Below, one piece after another: positions 34,302-43,739 of a DNA stretch of 64,000 nt. Source of the stretch: Christiangramia aestuarii (lineage in GTDB: Bacteria; Bacteroidota; Bacteroidia; Flavobacteriales; Flavobacteriaceae); contig NZ_VJVW01000004.1 of assembly GCF_009735585.1 (NCBI RefSeq), positions 473,771-537,770 of the forward strand, written 5' to 3'. The notes under the pieces are model-generated. The model made no database searches, had not been told where the DNA came from, and saw only the letters and a program-made list of their open reading frames with translations. Numbering within the stretch: the stretch's first letter is position 1; every line of letters begins with the position of its first letter. The position numbers and the translations under genes are program-made.

Positions 34302-34756
34302 TGGGAGTAGAACTACGACAGAATTTAATTGTTGCCTGCTGGGAATACCTGCAAACCAGGGTAGAGGTGGTAAAAAAGTCTATGGAAGGACTTAAAGAAG
34401 ATCTCGAGAACGAGTCTAAAAGCAGCGCCGGGGATAAATATGAGACCGGCAGGGAAATGATCAATATCGAATGGAATAAGTTAAGCGTACAGCTTAACGA
34501 ATACGACCGCCTGGGCAATATCCTGAACAGGATCGAAGAATATAAGCCCAACGGCAATGTAGTTCTGGGCAGTACCGTGGTGACCAATGTCGCTAAATAC
34601 TTTATTTCTATCCCGGCAGGAGAGATCAACACTGGGAAAGATAAATTTTATGCTGTTGGGATCAAATCACCTATCGCCCAGGTTTTACTAGGCAAAAAAG
34701 CAGGTGAAAAAGCAAAATTCAACGGGCGTGAATTTGAAATTCTGGAGATCACTTAA
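34301..34756 (+). CDS. GreA/GreB-like protein of Bacteroidota
   Basis: 151 residues from the ATG at 34301, sharing one base with the mtgA stop. The N-terminal half is a predicted coiled coil (about 10-80) containing KSSAGDKYETGREM. The C-terminal half fits the Gre FKBP-like domain: VVTNVAKYFISIPAGEI, SPIAQVLLGKKAGEKAKFNG. Gre factors bind the RNA polymerase secondary channel. The acidic pair expected at the coiled-coil tip of true cleavage factors cannot be placed with confidence, so it may be a Gre-fold relative with another role. Similar small flavobacterial proteins are, to my memory, often mislabelled 3-oxoacyl-ACP synthase. Nothing in this chain supports that name. Confidence 0.75.
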   Translation: MGVELRQNLIVACWEYLQTRVEVVKKSMEGLKEDLENESKSSAGDKYETGREMINIEWNKLSVQLNEYDRLGNILNRIEEYKPNGNVVLGSTVVTNVAKYFISIPAGEINTGKDKFYAVGIKSPIAQVLLGKKAGEKAKFNGREFEILEIT

Positions 34757-35717
34757 GCCTTTCCTCGATAAGTTTTTCCTGAACCTTTAGTGCTATGGTG
34801 TTTCCTGGCTGTATGTTTTTCTTATGTTCTACCAGGATCTCTTCTCCATTCAGTTTTGCCTGGATCAGGAAATTTTCTCCCTTAAAGTAAGTATTTCTTA
34901 CTTCTGCCCTGATGGCTGAATCTTTCACAACGCTAATATCATGAGGATACAAGACCACTCTTTTCCGGCTGTTTTCATTCTCCCGGAGATTCTTCAGCAT
35001 GATATGGTTCACATCGCCGAAGAGGGAGGCCACATACTTGTTGGGCGGGGATTTATATAATTGCTCGGGTGTACCGTCGGCATAAATATTTCCATTCTTC
35101 AGAACAAAGGTGCGGTCTGCGAAAGAAAGGGCATCGGTACTGTCGTGCGTTGCCACGATACAGGTGATATTTTGTTCCTTGAGATAGGAGAACAGCCGCC
35201 TTCTTAGATTGTTCTTTCTAAAATGGTCTATATGGCTGAAGGGCTCATCAAGCAGGATCAGTTCTGGCTCTTTGGCCAGTGCCCGGGCTAAAGCGATACG
35301 TTGCTGCTGCCCACCACTAAGTAGTTTCGCTTTCTTATCGGCCAGGTCTTCCATTTCTACCACTTCCAGCAACTCCCTGATACGCCTTTTCTTTTTGACG
35401 GGATAGAAATTACTGAGGTGTTTCCCTACATTTTCAGCCGCCGTTAAAGGTAGCATCAGGTCAAAATCCTGGGCAAGGTATTTAATAAAAGGTTCTCCGG
35501 GCACCAGGTTGAAATTGGGTCCCAGCATTTCTTCTCCGTTCCAGCTTACTTTCCCATCTGTATGTAAAAGACCGTAAATAAGTTTTAAAAGGGTGCTTTT
35601 TCCGCAGCCGCTTTCCCCGATCACCGAAACATTCTGACCTTTTTCGATCTCGAAACTGATGTTTTTTAAGACCGGTTCTTTTTGGTAGGCGAAAGATACT
35701 TTCTGAAGTTTCAGCAT
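34749..35717 (-). CDS. ABC transporter ATP-binding protein
   Basis: 322 residues. Walker A GESGCGKSTLLKL, Q-loop LAQDFDL, signature LSGGQQQRIALARAL, Walker B ELILLDEP and the switch His in VATHDS. A C-terminal extension of about 90 residues looks like a TOBE-type regulatory domain (VVLYPHDISVV), as in the importer ATPases of the PotA/ModC/FbpC group. No permease or binding-protein gene adjoins, so the transporter is incomplete here. The 3' end overlaps the Gre-like gene on the other strand by 8 bases. Confidence 0.9.
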   Translation of the reverse strand: MLKLQKVSFAYQKEPVLKNISFEIEKGQNVSVIGESGCGKSTLLKLIYGLLHTDGKVSWNGEEMLGPNFNLVPGEPFIKYLAQDFDLMLPLTAAENVGKHLSNFYPVKKKRRIRELLEVVEMEDLADKKAKLLSGGQQQRIALARALAKEPELILLDEPFSHIDHFRKNNLRRRLFSYLKEQNITCIVATHDSTDALSFADRTFVLKNGNIYADGTPEQLYKSPPNKYVASLFGDVNHIMLKNLRENENSRKRVVLYPHDISVVKDSAIRAEVRNTYFKGENFLIQAKLNGEEILVEHKKNIQPGNTIALKVQEKLIEERLK

Positions 35718-35750
35718 AGGAAAGAATATATTAGGCCGAAGTTAAAATAA

Positions 35751-35781
35751 AAAAAGCGCGGAACATAATCCGCGCTTTATC
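35751..35781 (-). terminator. Terminator after the prolyl oligopeptidase gene
   Basis: AAAGCGCGGA pairs with TCCGCGCTTT around a six-base loop. Read on the minus strand it is followed by a T tract. Confidence 0.85.
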
Positions 35782-35803
35782 AATTTAAAGGGTATACCAG
35801 GTT

Positions 35804-37960
35804 TTATTGTCCCACTTCCTTCCCGATCTCTTTCGGAAGGTTTTTATAGCCCATATTGTAAAGGGTAAACCCAAAAATATCGGCATATTCTTCGATGATC
35901 ATGCTGGTTGGTTTCCCTGCACCATGACCCGCCTTGGTCTCTATCCTGATAAGTACGGGCTCCTTACCGGCATGTTTATCCTGTAATTCTGCCGCAAACT
36001 TGAAAGAATGCGCAGGCACCACGCGGTCATCGTGATCTCCCGTAGTTACTAAAGTAGCAGGATATTCAACTCCTTCTTTTACATTGTGCACCGGCGAATA
36101 ACCATATAGATATTCGAACATTTCCTTATTGTCCTCTGCAGTTCCATAATCGTAAGCCCATCCGGCACCTGCGGTGAAGGTGTGATACCTAAGCATGTCC
36201 ATCACCCCAACGGCAGGTAAAGCCACCTGCATAAGATCTGGACGCTGGGTCATGGTTGCTCCAACGAGTAGTCCGCCATTAGAACCGCCACGTATGGCCA
36301 GTTTGTTACTAGAGGTGTAATTGTGGTCTATAAGGTATTCTGCAGCCGCGATAAAATCGTCAAACACATTCTGTTTTTTCATTTTTATACCCGCATCATG
36401 CCATTCTTTACCATATTCGCCCCCTCCACGGAGGTTGGCCACGGCATAGATACCACCCTGCTCCAGCCAGACGCTCATCGCGGTGCTGAAACTTGGGGTA
36501 AGGCTAATGTTGAATCCGCCATATCCGTAAAGAATAGTAGGATTTTTCCCGTCCAGTTCTATCCCCTTCTTATGAGTGATGATCATAGGAACCTTGGTGC
36601 CGTCCTTAGATTCATAGAACACCTGGGTGCTTTCATAATTTTCTGAATTGAAGTCTATGTTCGGCCTGTTGTAAACTTCTGAAGTCCCTGCTTCAATATC
36701 ATATTTATAGATAGTCCCAGGAGTTACGTAATTCGTGAAGGAGTAATAAAGTACATCTTCGTCTTTCTTGGCGCCAAATCCACCTGCGGAACCGATTCCT
36801 GGCAGCTCGACCTCTCGAACCATTTTCCCGTCATAATCATATTGTTTTACCTGGGAAATGGCATCTTTCATATATTCTGCAAAGATATATCCGCCACCTT
36901 TAGAGGGACTTAATACATTTTCGGTCTCAGGGATAAGATCCTTCCAGTTCTCTGGAGAGGGATTCGAAGCGTCAACGGTAACTATCCTCCTGTTAGGAGC
37001 CTCAAGGTTGGTAACGATGAAAAGTTTGGAGCCACGGTTGTCCAGCACATAACTTTCAGAATCAAAATGATCAAGGATGGTAACCAGTTCTGGTTTCTCT
37101 TTGCTTAGATCCATAAGGTAAAGTTCTCCTCCTGCGGTAGAATTCCTGGCAGATATCACCAGGAACCTGTCGTCTTCGGTAGTATATCCTTGTACATACC
37201 TTCTCTTTTGAGCTTCGGTATCTCCAAAGATCACCTTGTCTTCAGATTGAGGTGTGCCCAGTTTATGAAAATATAATTTATGCTGGTCTGTCTTGGCAGA
37301 AAGTTCACTTCCGTCCGGCTTATCATAGCTGGAATAATAAAAGCCTTCGTTTCCTCTCCAGGACATACCGCTGAATTTTACATCCTTGATGGTATCTCCA
37401 AGGATCTCACTGGTTTCAGCATCCATTACGATCACTTTTCTCCAGTCGCTTCCACCTTCAGAAATAGCATAAGCTACTTTTTTACCGTTTTCAGAAAAGC
37501 TCAGGCCACCCAGGGAAGTGGTCCCGTCTTCGCTGAACTTGTTCGGATCCAGGAAGATCTCCGGTTTTCCATCCTCACCTTTTTTACGATACAAAACACT
37601 CTGGTTCTGCAGGCCGTCGTTCTTATAGAAATAAATGTAATCACCCTCGGTGAAAGGAGCGCCTAATTTCTCATAATCCCAAAGCTGGGTAAGCCTTTTT
37701 TTAAGCTCATCGCGATATGGGATCTGCTCCAGGTAATTAAAAGTGACCTTGTTCTGGGCTTTTACCCAGTTTTCGGTTTCCTCGCTGCGGTCATCTTCCA
37801 GCCAGCGATAAGGATCCTTTACCTCGGTACCGAAATAATCGGTCACCGTATCCACTTTTTTGGTTTCAGGGTATTTCAATTCGATTTGGTTTTGGCTATT
37901 TGCGGTGTTAGAATAGGTGATTAAACCCAGAACACAAATAGCAGTAGATATTTTTTTCAT
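35804..37960 (-). CDS. Prolyl oligopeptidase family serine peptidase (S9A)
   Basis: 718 residues with an N-terminal signal peptide ending around NTANSQ, so exported. A short N-terminal segment ([28 protein letters not shown], from 37882 down) is followed by a beta-propeller, then the alpha/beta hydrolase domain. The nucleophile is Ser560 in RGGSNGGLL and the catalytic His is in KAGHGAGKP near the C-terminus. The family cleaves short peptides after proline. Secretion to the periplasm suggests use of environmental peptides. It stands alone between terminators. Confidence 0.95.
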   Translation of the reverse strand: MKKISTAICVLGLITYSNTANSQNQIELKYPETKKVDTVTDYFGTEVKDPYRWLEDDRSEETENWVKAQNKVTFNYLEQIPYRDELKKRLTQLWDYEKLGAPFTEGDYIYFYKNDGLQNQSVLYRKKGEDGKPEIFLDPNKFSEDGTTSLGGLSFSENGKKVAYAISEGGSDWRKVIVMDAETSEILGDTIKDVKFSGMSWRGNEGFYYSSYDKPDGSELSAKTDQHKLYFHKLGTPQSEDKVIFGDTEAQKRRYVQGYTTEDDRFLVISARNSTAGGELYLMDLSKEKPELVTILDHFDSESYVLDNRGSKLFIVTNLEAPNRRIVTVDASNPSPENWKDLIPETENVLSPSKGGGYIFAEYMKDAISQVKQYDYDGKMVREVELPGIGSAGGFGAKKDEDVLYYSFTNYVTPGTIYKYDIEAGTSEVYNRPNIDFNSENYESTQVFYESKDGTKVPMIITHKKGIELDGKNPTILYGYGGFNISLTPSFSTAMSVWLEQGGIYAVANLRGGGEYGKEWHDAGIKMKKQNVFDDFIAAAEYLIDHNYTSSNKLAIRGGSNGGLLVGATMTQRPDLMQVALPAVGVMDMLRYHTFTAGAGWAYDYGTAEDNKEMFEYLYGYSPVHNVKEGVEYPATLVTTGDHDDRVVPAHSFKFAAELQDKHAGKEPVLIRIETKAGHGAGKPTSMIIEEYADIFGFTLYNMGYKNLPKEIGKEVGQ

Positions 37961-37991
37961 ATTTCAAGTTTGATGAACATAAATTAAGACA

Positions 37992-38028
37992 AAAAAAGCC
38001 TGAAAGTGGAATTCTTTCAGGCTTTTAA
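37992..38028 (-). terminator. Terminator after asd
   Basis: AAAAGCCTGAAAG pairs with CTTTCAGGCTTTT around a seven-base loop. On the minus strand a T run follows. Confidence 0.85.
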
Positions 38029-38051
38029 ATTTATTGAAATATTTGGAATTT

Positions 38052-39041
38052 CTATACCAGTTCTTTTTCCACCAGGTATTCCGCGATCTGAATGGCATTG
38101 GTAGCAGCTCCTTTTCTCAGGTTATCGGCTACGATCCACATATTCAGTGACCTTGGCTGGGAGTGATCTCTACGAATCCTTCCTACGAATACATCGTCTT
38201 TTCCTTCGGCATAGATAGGCATTGGATAGGTATTTACCGCCGGGTTATCCTGAACGGTAATACCAGGGAATTCGCTTAAAAGCTTCCTTACCTCTGCTTC
38301 ATCAAACTCCTCTTCGAACTCCAGGTTCACAGATTCTGAATGTCCTCCCACCACCGGGATCCTAATCGCAGTAGCCGTCACATTCACTGAGTTGTCTCCT
38401 AGGATCTTCTTCGTCTCGTTAGTGAGCTTCATTTCTTCCTTGGTGTAACCATTATCCTGGAAAACATCACAATGCGGCAGGGCATTCCTGTGAATAGGAT
38501 AAGGATAGGCCATTTCGCCATTTTCACCGGCATATTCGTTTTCAAGCTGTCGCACTGCCTTTACCCCGGTGCCTGTAATAGACTGGTAGGTAGAAACGAT
38601 CGCCCGCTTAATACGGTATTTGTCGTGTAAGGGCTTTAAGGCCATTAAAAGCTGAATAGTAGAGCAATTGGGATTGGCAATGATCTTGTCATCACTGTCC
38701 AAAAGGCTGGCATTGATCTCGGGGATCACCAGTTTATGCTTTGGGTTCATTCTCCAGGCTGAAGAGTTATCGATCACCGTAGTACCTACTTCGGCAAATT
38801 TTGGAGCCCACTCCAGGGAAGTATCGCCGCCGGCTGAAAATAATGCGATCTCGGGTTTCATGGAAACAGCTGTTTCCAGTCCCACCACTTCATATTCCTT
38901 TCCTGCGAATGCTATCTTTTTCCCCACAGATCTTTCTGAGGCTACGGGAATTAATTCTGTAAGCGGAAAATTTCTTTCCTCCAGTACCTTAAGCATTACG
39001 TTTCCCACCATCCCGGTGGCTCCAACAACTGCTACTTTCAT
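38052..39041 (-). CDS. asd: Aspartate-semialdehyde dehydrogenase
   Basis: 329 residues. The NADP-binding loop is VAVVGATGMVGNVML. Catalytic Cys126 is in NPNCSTIQ, with GTGVKAV and the conserved IRIPVVGGHSESV holding the active-site His. It reduces aspartyl phosphate for lysine, diaminopimelate, threonine and methionine synthesis. The gene is solitary. Confidence 0.97.
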   Translation of the reverse strand: MKVAVVGATGMVGNVMLKVLEERNFPLTELIPVASERSVGKKIAFAGKEYEVVGLETAVSMKPEIALFSAGGDTSLEWAPKFAEVGTTVIDNSSAWRMNPKHKLVIPEINASLLDSDDKIIANPNCSTIQLLMALKPLHDKYRIKRAIVSTYQSITGTGVKAVRQLENEYAGENGEMAYPYPIHRNALPHCDVFQDNGYTKEEMKLTNETKKILGDNSVNVTATAIRIPVVGGHSESVNLEFEEEFDEAEVRKLLSEFPGITVQDNPAVNTYPMPIYAEGKDDVFVGRIRRDHSQPRSLNMWIVADNLRKGAATNAIQIAEYLVEKELV

Positions 39042-39160
39042 ATTCTAGCGAAAATTTAAAATTTTGATTGCAAAGGTATTGCTTGCCTGCAAACCTGAAT
39101 TACTTCAAAGCTATAAATTATTTAGCTTATATTATTTTATACGCATTTGTACATTTTGTT

Positions 39161-39194
39161 AAAAAAAGACCCCCAGCTTTTGGCCGGGGGTTTA
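39161..39194 (-). terminator. Terminator after mscL
   Basis: ACCCCC at 39169-39174 pairs with GGGGGT at 39186-39191. The minus-strand reading has a T run after the stem. Confidence 0.7.
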
Positions 39195-39231
39195 AGGTTG
39201 AAATAAGTAGTGTAGCGGTAAGCGTACGTCT

Positions 39232-39660
39232 TTATGAATTCTGTTTTTTCAATTCGTCCCTTATCTCCAGTAGGATCTCCTCCTGGGTAGGTCCTTTTGG
39301 AGCCGGAGCTTCTTCTACGTTCTCCTTTTTCTTGGTCTTTTCATAAGCTCTTAGGATCAAAAATATAAAAAAGCCTATGATAATGAAATAGATGATCGCC
39401 TGGATGAGGTTTCCGTAGGTGATCACCGCGGCCTCAGCTTCTTTCGCCGCGTCGAGGGTTTCGTAGGACCTGCCGTCCAGGGAAATGAATTTTTGAGTAA
39501 AATCTATGCCGCCGGTAAATACCCCGATTAATGGCATGATCACGTCGTTAACCACCGAGGTCACGATCTTGTTGAATGCGGCGCCAATCACCACTGCAGT
39601 GGCCAGCATGACGATGTCCTTTTGAAAAAGGAAGGTCTTAAAGTCTTTTAAAAAGCCCAT
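39232..39660 (-). CDS. mscL: Large-conductance mechanosensitive channel
   Basis: 142 residues. MscL pattern: [20 protein letters not shown] as the first helix, followed by the [17 protein letters not shown] segment, a periplasmic loop (about 50-80), a second helix ([16 protein letters not shown]) and a cytoplasmic helix bundle ([14 protein letters not shown]). It opens under membrane tension to release solutes in hypo-osmotic shock. Confidence 0.96.
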   Translation of the reverse strand: MGFLKDFKTFLFQKDIVMLATAVVIGAAFNKIVTSVVNDVIMPLIGVFTGGIDFTQKFISLDGRSYETLDAAKEAEAAVITYGNLIQAIIYFIIIGFFIFLILRAYEKTKKKENVEEAPAPKGPTQEEILLEIRDELKKQNS

Positions 39661-39724
39661 ATTAAAGTATTAGTAGTTAGTTGAGCCCTAATTTAGATAA
39701 AAAAACTAAATGTAGCGAAGTGGC

Positions 39725-40834
39725 CTATTCCGGGATGATCTTGCGGGTAACGCGGCGCTGGATACCCGTGATAAGTTCATAGGAAATGGTTCCCCCGGCT
39801 TCGGCAAGCTTTACCGGGTGCTGGGGTCCGCCAAAAACGATCACTTCGTCTCCTTCTGCACAATCTATCCCGGTAACGTTTATCATGATAATGTCCATAC
39901 ACACATTGCCCACAATGGGCGCAAACTGTCCATTCACGTACATGCCTGCTTTTTGCTTTCCGTAGATACGGTTAATGCCGTCTGCGTGTCCAACAGGAAT
40001 GGTAGCGATGCGTGTTTCCTCTTCAGCTTTGAACACCCTGTTATAACCTACCGTAGCTCCTTTCTGAATGGTCCTTATCTGGGAAATGATCGTTTTCAGA
40101 GTGCCTACTGGTTTCAGGTATGGGTCTACGGTCTTGTCGTTTCCATAACCATAAAGGCCTATTCCCGTTCTCACCATGCTGAAGGCAGCCTTTGGATAGT
40201 TGATCACCCCCGAAGTATTGCAGATGTGCAGAATTGGCTCATAGTCCAGGTTTTCCATGATCTGCCAGGCCATTTTTCTATAAAGGTCGATCTGTCCCAC
40301 GGTAAAATCCCTTTCCTGCCAGTCTTCACTCGCGGCTAGATGGGAAAATATGGAAGCGACCTTCAGGCTTTCTGTAGAATTGATGAGTTCAAGGACTTCA
40401 GGGATCTCTGGCTGGTCAAAACCAAGGCGGTTAAGACCGGTGTTCAGTTTGAGATGTACCGGGTAGTTCTTTTGTTTTAGTTTTTCTGCGGCCTCGATAA
40501 AATGCCTTAGCGTTTTCTGGCTGTAAAGGTTTGGTTCCAGGCAATGCTCTATGATCTCTTCAAAATGAGTGAACTGGGGGTGCAGCACCAGGATAGGTTT
40601 GGTGATCCCGTTCTCCCTTAGCCTGATCCCTTCCTCCACATAAGCTACTGCGAAATAATCGGTGCCTAGTTCCTCGAGTTTTTGAGCAATGGCAACCGAA
40701 TCACTACCATAGGCATGTGCCTTTACTACCGACATGAACTTTACATCCGGGTCAATCTTAGACCTTAAAAAACGGTAATTATGAGCCAGGTTTCCAAGAT
40801 CGATTTCCAGGACAGTTTCTTTGGCTTCAGGCAT
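39725..40834 (-). CDS. alr: Alanine racemase
   Basis: 369 residues from the ATG at 40834. The upstream frame extension overlaps tdk and lacks family similarity. The PLP lysine is Lys38 in VVKAHAYG (Asn replaced by His in the usual KANAYG motif). The catalytic Tyr region is [18 protein letters not shown] with the C-terminal domain after it. It supplies D-alanine for peptidoglycan. It overlaps the end of tdk by 8 bases, so the two are coupled. Confidence 0.95.
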   Translation of the reverse strand: MPEAKETVLEIDLGNLAHNYRFLRSKIDPDVKFMSVVKAHAYGSDSVAIAQKLEELGTDYFAVAYVEEGIRLRENGITKPILVLHPQFTHFEEIIEHCLEPNLYSQKTLRHFIEAAEKLKQKNYPVHLKLNTGLNRLGFDQPEIPEVLELINSTESLKVASIFSHLAASEDWQERDFTVGQIDLYRKMAWQIMENLDYEPILHICNTSGVINYPKAAFSMVRTGIGLYGYGNDKTVDPYLKPVGTLKTIISQIRTIQKGATVGYNRVFKAEEETRIATIPVGHADGINRIYGKQKAGMYVNGQFAPIVGNVCMDIIMINVTGIDCAEGDEVIVFGGPQHPVKLAEAGGTISYELITGIQRRVTRKIIPE

Positions 40835-41474
40835 TTTCTTCAGTAGGTTTAGATTTAAGTTCCTGTGGCTCCTGGACGTCAAGCTTTTTTACTTTCTGGT
40901 CCAGCATGGCCTTGTAATAGGCCGCACGGCTTAGTGGTTCGTATTCTTCATTTTCACCCAGGAATACCAGGTCTTCGTTGATCGCTTTTCTATAGCTGAA
41001 CTGGGCCAGGTTTCCTGTTCTTGTACACACCGCGTGCACTTTGGTGACATATTCGGCGGTAGCCATAAGGTTAGGCATAGGCCCGAATGGGTTCCCTTTA
41101 AAATCCATATCCAGACCGGCCACGATCACGCGAACTCCCCGGTTGGCCAGGTCGTTACAAACCGATACGATCTCATCATCGAAGAACTGTGCCTCGTCTA
41201 TCCCCACCACATCACAACCATCTGCCAGGATCCTGATATTGGCCGCGGAAGGCACCGGGGTAGAACGAATTTCATTAGAATCGTGAGAAACTACCATTTC
41301 TTCATCATACCTGGTGTCTATGGCAGGTTTAAAGATCTCAACATTCTGTTTGGCGAATTTCGCTCGTTTCAGCCTGCGGATAAGCTCTTCCGTTTTTCCG
41401 GAAAACATCGAGCCGCAAATAACCTCAATCCAGCCAAATTGCTCTTCGTGATTTACTGTATTTTCGAGAAACAT
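40827..41474 (-). CDS. tdk: Thymidine kinase
   Basis: 215 residues from the ATG at 41474, whose product starts [19 protein letters not shown]. Upstream extension of the frame is not family-like. P-loop [11 protein letters not shown], the DEAQFF motif in VGIDEAQFF, and a lasso region. The usual structural zinc CxxC in the C-terminal part reads CTRTG here, so one Cys pair is degenerate. TK1-type enzymes phosphorylate thymidine for salvage. It is followed by alr in an overlapping pair. Confidence 0.95.
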   Translation of the reverse strand: MFLENTVNHEEQFGWIEVICGSMFSGKTEELIRRLKRAKFAKQNVEIFKPAIDTRYDEEMVVSHDSNEIRSTPVPSAANIRILADGCDVVGIDEAQFFDDEIVSVCNDLANRGVRVIVAGLDMDFKGNPFGPMPNLMATAEYVTKVHAVCTRTGNLAQFSYRKAINEDLVFLGENEEYEPLSRAAYYKAMLDQKVKKLDVQEPQELKSKPTEENA

Positions 41475-41663
41475 TTTGTATTTTTCAAGTCGAAATGGGG
41501 AAATTCCTCTTTCGTATAAAGGTGGAACAAATTTATTAAAAATACAACCCGGCAACCGGGTGATTCTTTAAAGTTATGAAATGTAAGAAGCAGGTTTTTC
41601 ACAATTTTGAAATGCCTACTTCGTTTTCATTCTAACCTCTAAATGATAAAAATTTAATAGCAG

Positions 41664-42419
41664 ATGAAAAAGAAAATCGAAGCAGATTTGACCCGTATTG
41701 CTGAAATGATCCTTCAGGAAAAAGGGAATATGGATACGGTTAAATTGAAGAAAATGGCGAAAGATCTTTATGAAAAGCTAACCGTGCTCGCATTTACCGA
41801 AGAACACCTGCTAGTAGATTCCAAAGAAGAGTTCGAGGAAGCTCCAAAAAAACAAAAGAAAACAGCTAAGCCAACCCCTCAGCAGAACCTGTACGACGAA
41901 TTCTACCCAGATGGCACCGAATACAATAAGGACTCAGATGCCATTACCGAACCTAATACCGAAAAGATCAAGGATATCGTGGCCCAGATGCCGCCGGAAT
42001 CTGAACTGGTAGATTCTATGATGAACCAGATAAACTCTGTGCCCGAGCCTAAAAAGGCACCCGAAGCAAGGCAGGAAAAAAAGGATTTCAGAAATATAGG
42101 GGTAGACTATGATAATCTTCCAGATTTCCAGCCGGTAAACCATGTTGAAAAGAACAATAAACCCAGGTCCCTGAATGACCGCCTTAAAAAGGGGATCAAT
42201 ATTGGTCTTAACGAGCGGCTGGCTTACATAAAACATCTTTTTGATGGCAATACGGCCGATTACAACCGAGTACTCTCACAGCTAAACACCTTCAATAGCC
42301 TGGAAGAGGCCAGGAAGTTCGTAGAGAAGATCGTAAAACCAGATTACAATCACTGGGAAGGTAAGGAAGAATACGAAGAGCGATTTATGGCTCATATCGA
42401 GAACAAGTTCAGCAACTAG
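41664..42419 (+). CDS. Conserved hypothetical protein with charged linker and C-terminal helical domain
   Basis: 251 residues. The N-terminal helix-rich part (1-60) is followed by a low-complexity charged and Pro/Gln region (about 60-165). The compact C-terminal domain contains SLNDRLKKGINIGLNERLAY, KHLFDGNTADYNRVLSQLNT and EEYEERFMAHIENKF. I recognise this C-terminal pattern as common in Bacteroidota hypothetical proteins, without an assigned function. There are no signal peptide or membrane segments. It lies 12 bases before rsmI and may share its transcript. Confidence 0.85.
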   Translation: MKKKIEADLTRIAEMILQEKGNMDTVKLKKMAKDLYEKLTVLAFTEEHLLVDSKEEFEEAPKKQKKTAKPTPQQNLYDEFYPDGTEYNKDSDAITEPNTEKIKDIVAQMPPESELVDSMMNQINSVPEPKKAPEARQEKKDFRNIGVDYDNLPDFQPVNHVEKNNKPRSLNDRLKKGINIGLNERLAYIKHLFDGNTADYNRVLSQLNTFNSLEEARKFVEKIVKPDYNHWEGKEEYEERFMAHIENKFSN

Positions 42420-42431
42420 CAGAAGCGTTTT

Positions 42432-43103
42432 ATGGGAAAATTATTTCTGGTGCCAACACCCATTGGTAACCTGGAGGATATTACTTTAAGGGCAATTAGA
42501 ATCCTTAAGGAGGTAGATCTTATACTTGCCGAGGATACCCGCAACAGCGGGAAACTTTTAAAACATCTTGATATAAGCACGCCTATGCAAAGCCATCATA
42601 TGCATAATGAGCATAAGACGGTAGACCAGGTGGTTTCAAGGATTCAGGCAGGAGAAACCATTGCACTAATTAGCGATGCGGGAACCCCGGCCATTTCAGA
42701 CCCCGGTTTTTTGCTTACCCGTGCCTGTGTGGCCGCAGGTATAGAAGTAGACTGTCTGCCCGGTGCTACGGCTTTTGTGCCCGCACTAGTGAACAGTGGT
42801 CTGCCCAACGATAAGTTTGTATTTGAAGGCTTTCTGCCGGTAAAAAAAGGAAGGCAAACCCGGCTGAAGATCCTCGCCGAAGAAACCAGGACCATGGTAT
42901 TCTATGAATCTCCGCATAAGCTCATCAAAACCCTGGGTAATTTTGCAGAATATTTTGGTGAGGACCGTAAGATCTCGGTATCCCGGGAGATCACCAAGAT
43001 GCACGAAGAAACCATTCGCGGCAACGCTACCGAAGTTTTACAGTATTATACAGATCACCCGCCCAAAGGAGAGATCGTGGTGGTGGTTGAAGGAAAATCC
43101 TAA
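42432..43103 (+). CDS. rsmI: 16S rRNA (cytidine(1402)-2'-O)-methyltransferase
   Basis: 223 residues. Family motifs LFLVPTPIGNLEDITLRAIR, LILAEDTRNSGKLLKH, ALISDAGTPAISDPGFLL and LPGATAFVPALVNSGLP mark the tetrapyrrole-methylase-fold RsmI family. It methylates the ribose of C1402 in the decoding centre. The C-terminal extra domain of the long form is absent (E. coli RsmI is about 286 residues). Next gene starts 6 bases later. Confidence 0.94.
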   Translation: MGKLFLVPTPIGNLEDITLRAIRILKEVDLILAEDTRNSGKLLKHLDISTPMQSHHMHNEHKTVDQVVSRIQAGETIALISDAGTPAISDPGFLLTRACVAAGIEVDCLPGATAFVPALVNSGLPNDKFVFEGFLPVKKGRQTRLKILAEETRTMVFYESPHKLIKTLGNFAEYFGEDRKISVSREITKMHEETIRGNATEVLQYYTDHPPKGEIVVVVEGKS

Positions 43104-43109
43104 TAGCTG

Positions 43110-43676
43110 TTGAAGGATCTGCTTTGTGAAATAAGAGATTGTAAAGTTTGCAAAGATCATCTTCCTCTGGGCCCTCGTCCCATTATTGAAGCAACAAAAA
43201 GTTCAAAGATCGTCCTGATTAGCCAGGCTCCGGGAAGAGTGGTGCATGAATCTGGCGTCGCCTGGAAAGACCAGAGTGGGAAAAAGCTCCGGGAGTGGCT
43301 GGGAGTAGATGAAGATACTTTTTACGATACCAATAATTTCGCCATCCTGCCTATGGGATTCTGCTATCCGGGCAAAGCCAGGACAGGAGATCTTCCCCCG
43401 CGTAAAGAATGTGCCCCGCTCTGGCACGAGCAGGTTTGGAGGCAGTTACAGGAGGTGGAATTAAAGATAATTATCGGCTCTTATGCTGCGAACTATTACC
43501 TAGGTAAAGCATCAAAACTTACACAGAAGGTAGAGAACTACCGGGAACATTTACCGGAATTCTGGCCGCTGCCGCATCCCTCGCCGGTGAACCGCTTCTG
43601 GCGGATGAAGAACCCATGGTTCGAGGAGGATGTAGTCCCAAAACTACAGGATAAAATTGCTGAAATTTTAAGCTGA
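43110..43676 (+). CDS. Uracil-DNA glycosylase superfamily protein
   Basis: 188 residues with a probable TTG start at 43110. The UDG-fold motifs are LISQAPGRVVHESG (motif with GQAPG-like loop) and LPHPSPVNRFW (HPSP loop). CEIRDCKVCKDHLPLGPRPI near the start has Cys residues but not the full four-Cys cluster of family 4/5 enzymes. It may excise damaged bases, but activity is not certain from the motifs. Family members of this length are common beside DNA repair genes, and here it follows rsmI and precedes recJ. Confidence 0.8.
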   Translation: MKDLLCEIRDCKVCKDHLPLGPRPIIEATKSSKIVLISQAPGRVVHESGVAWKDQSGKKLREWLGVDEDTFYDTNNFAILPMGFCYPGKARTGDLPPRKECAPLWHEQVWRQLQEVELKIIIGSYAANYYLGKASKLTQKVENYREHLPEFWPLPHPSPVNRFWRMKNPWFEEDVVPKLQDKIAEILS

Positions 43677-43739
43677 AGAATTAATTTCCTGTAACTTGTT
43701 TTTGCTAATTTCGGCACCCAATCCAATTTTATTATTTCT

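Noticed and set aside
39818..40339. 173-codon plus-strand ORF inside alr
   Set aside because: Alanine racemase motifs on the other strand explain the DNA.
41034..41519. 161-codon plus-strand ORF inside tdk
   Set aside because: The thymidine kinase P-loop and following motifs are on the minus strand. This frame is a shadow.
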